A stretch of DNA of 6,219 nucleotides from Oscillospiraceae bacterium (GTDB taxonomy: Bacteria; Bacillota; Clostridia; Oscillospirales; Ruminococcaceae). Under the pieces are notes generated by a model, which saw only the letters and a list, made by a program, of their open reading frames with translations, was not told the DNA's origin and searched no databases. Positions 4,486-6,219 of this stretch are shown here, one piece after another. Position numbers and translations under genes: made by a program. Where the stretch lies: positions 1 through 6,219 of the forward strand of contig JAEDHF010000106.1 in assembly GCA_016297165.1 (NCBI GenBank), in the 5' to 3' direction. Within the stretch, counting starts at the first letter, position 1, and each line of letters starts with the position of its first letter.

Positions 4486-6219
4486 ATGAAATCACAATAT
4501 AAAAAGCTCGAACTGGATAAGGTTATTGAGCTTTTAAAAAATGAGGCATGGAGCGATATTGCAAAGGAAAGCCTTTCCGGACTCCTGCCGAAAACAGATA
4601 TAGAGGAGATTAAGCGTGAGCTTAAAAAAACCGACGACGCCTTTGTGTTAAGCAGTAAATACGGCACGCCCCGTTTTTACAACATAAAGGACGTTTCCTT
4701 CAGCGTTAAAAGAGCGAAGCAGGGTGCTTCCCTGTCTTTAAGGGAGCTTCTCGATATCGGACTTGTGCTTCGTGAAATAGACGGGCTTATTTCCTGGTAT
4801 GACGCTTGCGGCGGTATTGAAAACAGCCTCCACGAGTATTTCGCACAGCTTGTGCCCAATAAGCACCTTGAGGATAAAATAAGCAATTCCATTATTTCCG
4901 AGGAGGAGCTTTCCGACGGCGCAAGCGCAGAGCTTTCCCGTATAAGAAAAGCGATAGTCCGCCAGGGTATGCGGATAAAGGAACAGCTTGACAAGTTCAT
5001 AAAGAGCCAGACTAATCAGAAGTATTTACAGGAAGCCCTTGTAACACAGCGTGACGGAAGATATGTTGTCCCGGTAAAGTCCGAATTCAAGGGGCAGGTC
5101 AGCGGTCTTGTCCACGATACTTCCGCCACAGGCTCAACCCTCTTTATTGAGCCTATAAGCGTTGTTGAAGCCAATAACGAGATAAGAATCCTGAAATATG
5201 AGGAACAGGCGGAAATCGCCCGTATAATTAAGGATATGTCCGAGGAGGTTGCTCTCTATGCGGATTCTCTCCTTAACGGCTTTGAATGCATTTTCAAGCT
5301 TGAAGAGTATTTCGCAAAGTCAAGCCTTGGCGGAAAAATGAAGGGCGTTATCCCCGAAATATCGGAAAAGCCCGTTTTACATCTCAATAAAGCGAGACAT
5401 CCCCTCATTGATAAGGACGCTGTTGTTCCTACTACGATTATTCTGGGCGAAACCTATACGAGCCTTATTATTACGGGACCCAATACGGGCGGTAAGACCG
5501 TTTCCCTTAAAACGGCAGGACTTCTCACCCTTATGGCTATGTGCGGAATGATGATTCCTGCCGCAGACGACAGCGTAGTAGGCGTATTTTCCGATATTCT
5601 CGTGGATATCGGCGATGAACAGAGCATTGAGCAGAGCCTTTCTACCTTCTCCTCCCACATGACCAATATTGCAAGAATAATGAAGTCGGCGGACAGCCGT
5701 TCGCTTATTCTTCTTGATGAGCTTGGCTCGGGAACCGACCCTATCGAGGGTGCTGCTCTTGCAGTATCTATCCTCTCATATTTCCGTGATATGGATAGCC
5801 GTGTTATGGCGACTACCCATTATCAGGAGGTTAAGCTTTACGCTATCGAGGAGGAAGGGGTCGAAAACGCAAGCTGTGAGTTCGACGTAAACACTCTACG
5901 ACCTACCTATAAGCTTATTATCGGTGTGCCGGGAAAATCTAATGCTTTCGCTATAGTAAAGCGTCTCGGTATCGGCGACGATATCATAAACGAGGCGAAA
6001 AAGCTTGTTAATGACGAAAACAAGCGCTTCGAGAAGGTTATCGAAAGCCTTGAAAGGACAAGGCAGGAGCTGGAAGAATATAAGGCTGCCGCCGAAGAGG
6101 AGGCAAGAAACGCAAGACTTCTCACCGAAAGCCTTGAAAAGAAGCAGGAGGATTTCGAAAAGCAGAAGGATTTCGAGCTTTCGAAGGCAAGGAATCAGGC
6201 TATGTCTATAGTTGAGCAG
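4486..6219 (+). CDS. mutS2: MutS2 ATPase, first 578 codons (gene runs off the right edge)
   Basis: MutS-family ATPase that lacks the mismatch-recognition domain of MutS. Family members have been linked to suppression of recombination and, in Bacillus subtilis, to rescue of collided ribosomes. Residues 1 to about 300 form the helical core/clamp, including VTQRDGRYVVPVK (about 187-199) and GQVSGLVHDTSATGSTLF (about 204-221), both typical of MutS2. The ATPase domain has Walker A GPNTGGKT (331-338), the signature STFSSHM (386-392), Walker B LILLDELGSGTDP (407-419) and the switch ATTHY (442-446). From about residue 497 a long charged, coiled-coil-like stretch reaches the window edge. Full MutS2 proteins have roughly 780-790 residues, so about 200, including the C-terminal Smr nuclease domain, are expected beyond the window. 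The reading frame is uninterrupted. Start: ATG with AAGGAG 6 bases upstream, 45 bases after recO. Confidence 0.96.
   Translation, partial: MKSQYKKLELDKVIELLKNEAWSDIAKESLSGLLPKTDIEEIKRELKKTDDAFVLSSKYGTPRFYNIKDVSFSVKRAKQGASLSLRELLDIGLVLREIDGLISWYDACGGIENSLHEYFAQLVPNKHLEDKISNSIISEEELSDGASAELSRIRKAIVRQGMRIKEQLDKFIKSQTNQKYLQEALVTQRDGRYVVPVKSEFKGQVSGLVHDTSATGSTLFIEPISVVEANNEIRILKYEEQAEIARIIKDMSEEVALYADSLLNGFECIFKLEEYFAKSSLGGKMKGVIPEISEKPVLHLNKARHPLIDKDAVVPTTIILGETYTSLIITGPNTGGKTVSLKTAGLLTLMAMCGMMIPAADDSVVGVFSDILVDIGDEQSIEQSLSTFSSHMTNIARIMKSADSRSLILLDELGSGTDPIEGAALAVSILSYFRDMDSRVMATTHYQEVKLYAIEEEGVENASCEFDVNTLRPTYKLIIGVPGKSNAFAIVKRLGIGDDIINEAKKLVNDENKRFEKVIESLERTRQELEEYKAAAEEEARNARLLTESLEKKQEDFEKQKDFELSKARNQAMSIVEQ

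Noticed and set aside
5377..6125. Minus-strand and second-frame open stretches over mutS2
   Set aside because: The mutS2 frame is continuous from 4486 to the edge with complete ATPase motifs. The other frames are low-complexity products of GAA/GAG/CTT-rich coding.
721..6219. A new defence or mobile system in this block
   Set aside because: Every gene belongs to a well-known conserved family with complete motifs. There are no transposases, recombinases, direct-repeat arrays or changes in base composition visible by eye.

Overview
The window holds a conserved bacterial housekeeping cluster. One gene, aspS, reads left (minus strand) and leaves at the left edge. Six genes read right as one tight block: phoH, ybeY, dgkA, era, recO and mutS2, the last leaving at the right edge. 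The order phoH-ybeY-dgkA-era-recO, the Gram-positive type (undecaprenol kinase-like) DgkA, the MutS2 and the GAAAGGA-type ribosome binding sites all point to a Firmicute. The clostridial side is most likely, perhaps a Ruminococcus or Oscillospiraceae-like gut bacterium. That lineage guess is inference from gene order and sequence style, not from a marker comparison.

Layout: positions 1-544 are the first 181 codons of aspartyl-tRNA synthetase (minus strand). Positions 545-720 are a 176-bp AT-rich divergent control region. It has a good extended -10 promoter in each direction, a perfect 18-bp palindrome inside the phoH promoter spacer, an A5T4 tract lying between the two -35 boxes, and a small hairpin in the aspS leader. 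Positions 721-4440 carry phoH, ybeY, dgkA, era and recO with gaps of at most 30 bases and one 8-base overlap. A 45-bp AT-rich gap precedes mutS2 (4486 to the right edge), which is open to the end with 578 codons and lacks its C-terminal part only because the window stops. I see no terminator in the window, so recO-mutS2 read-through is likely.

How the genes fit together: PhoH (ATPase with a likely RNA role), YbeY (metal-dependent endoribonuclease) and Era (GTPase with a KH domain) belong to 16S rRNA/30S subunit maturation and quality control. DgkA recycles the undecaprenyl lipid carrier for cell-wall synthesis. RecO and MutS2 act in DNA repair or recombination, and MutS2 is also linked to rescue of stalled ribosomes in Bacillus. 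AspRS, on the divergent side, also serves translation.

No mobile element, CRISPR array, RNA gene, broken gene or undescribed multi-gene system is visible. The most interesting material is the architecture of the divergent promoter region, followed by the gene content compared with Bacillus (no pgpH/yqfF between phoH and ybeY, no cdd between dgkA and era) and the extra membrane segment on DgkA.
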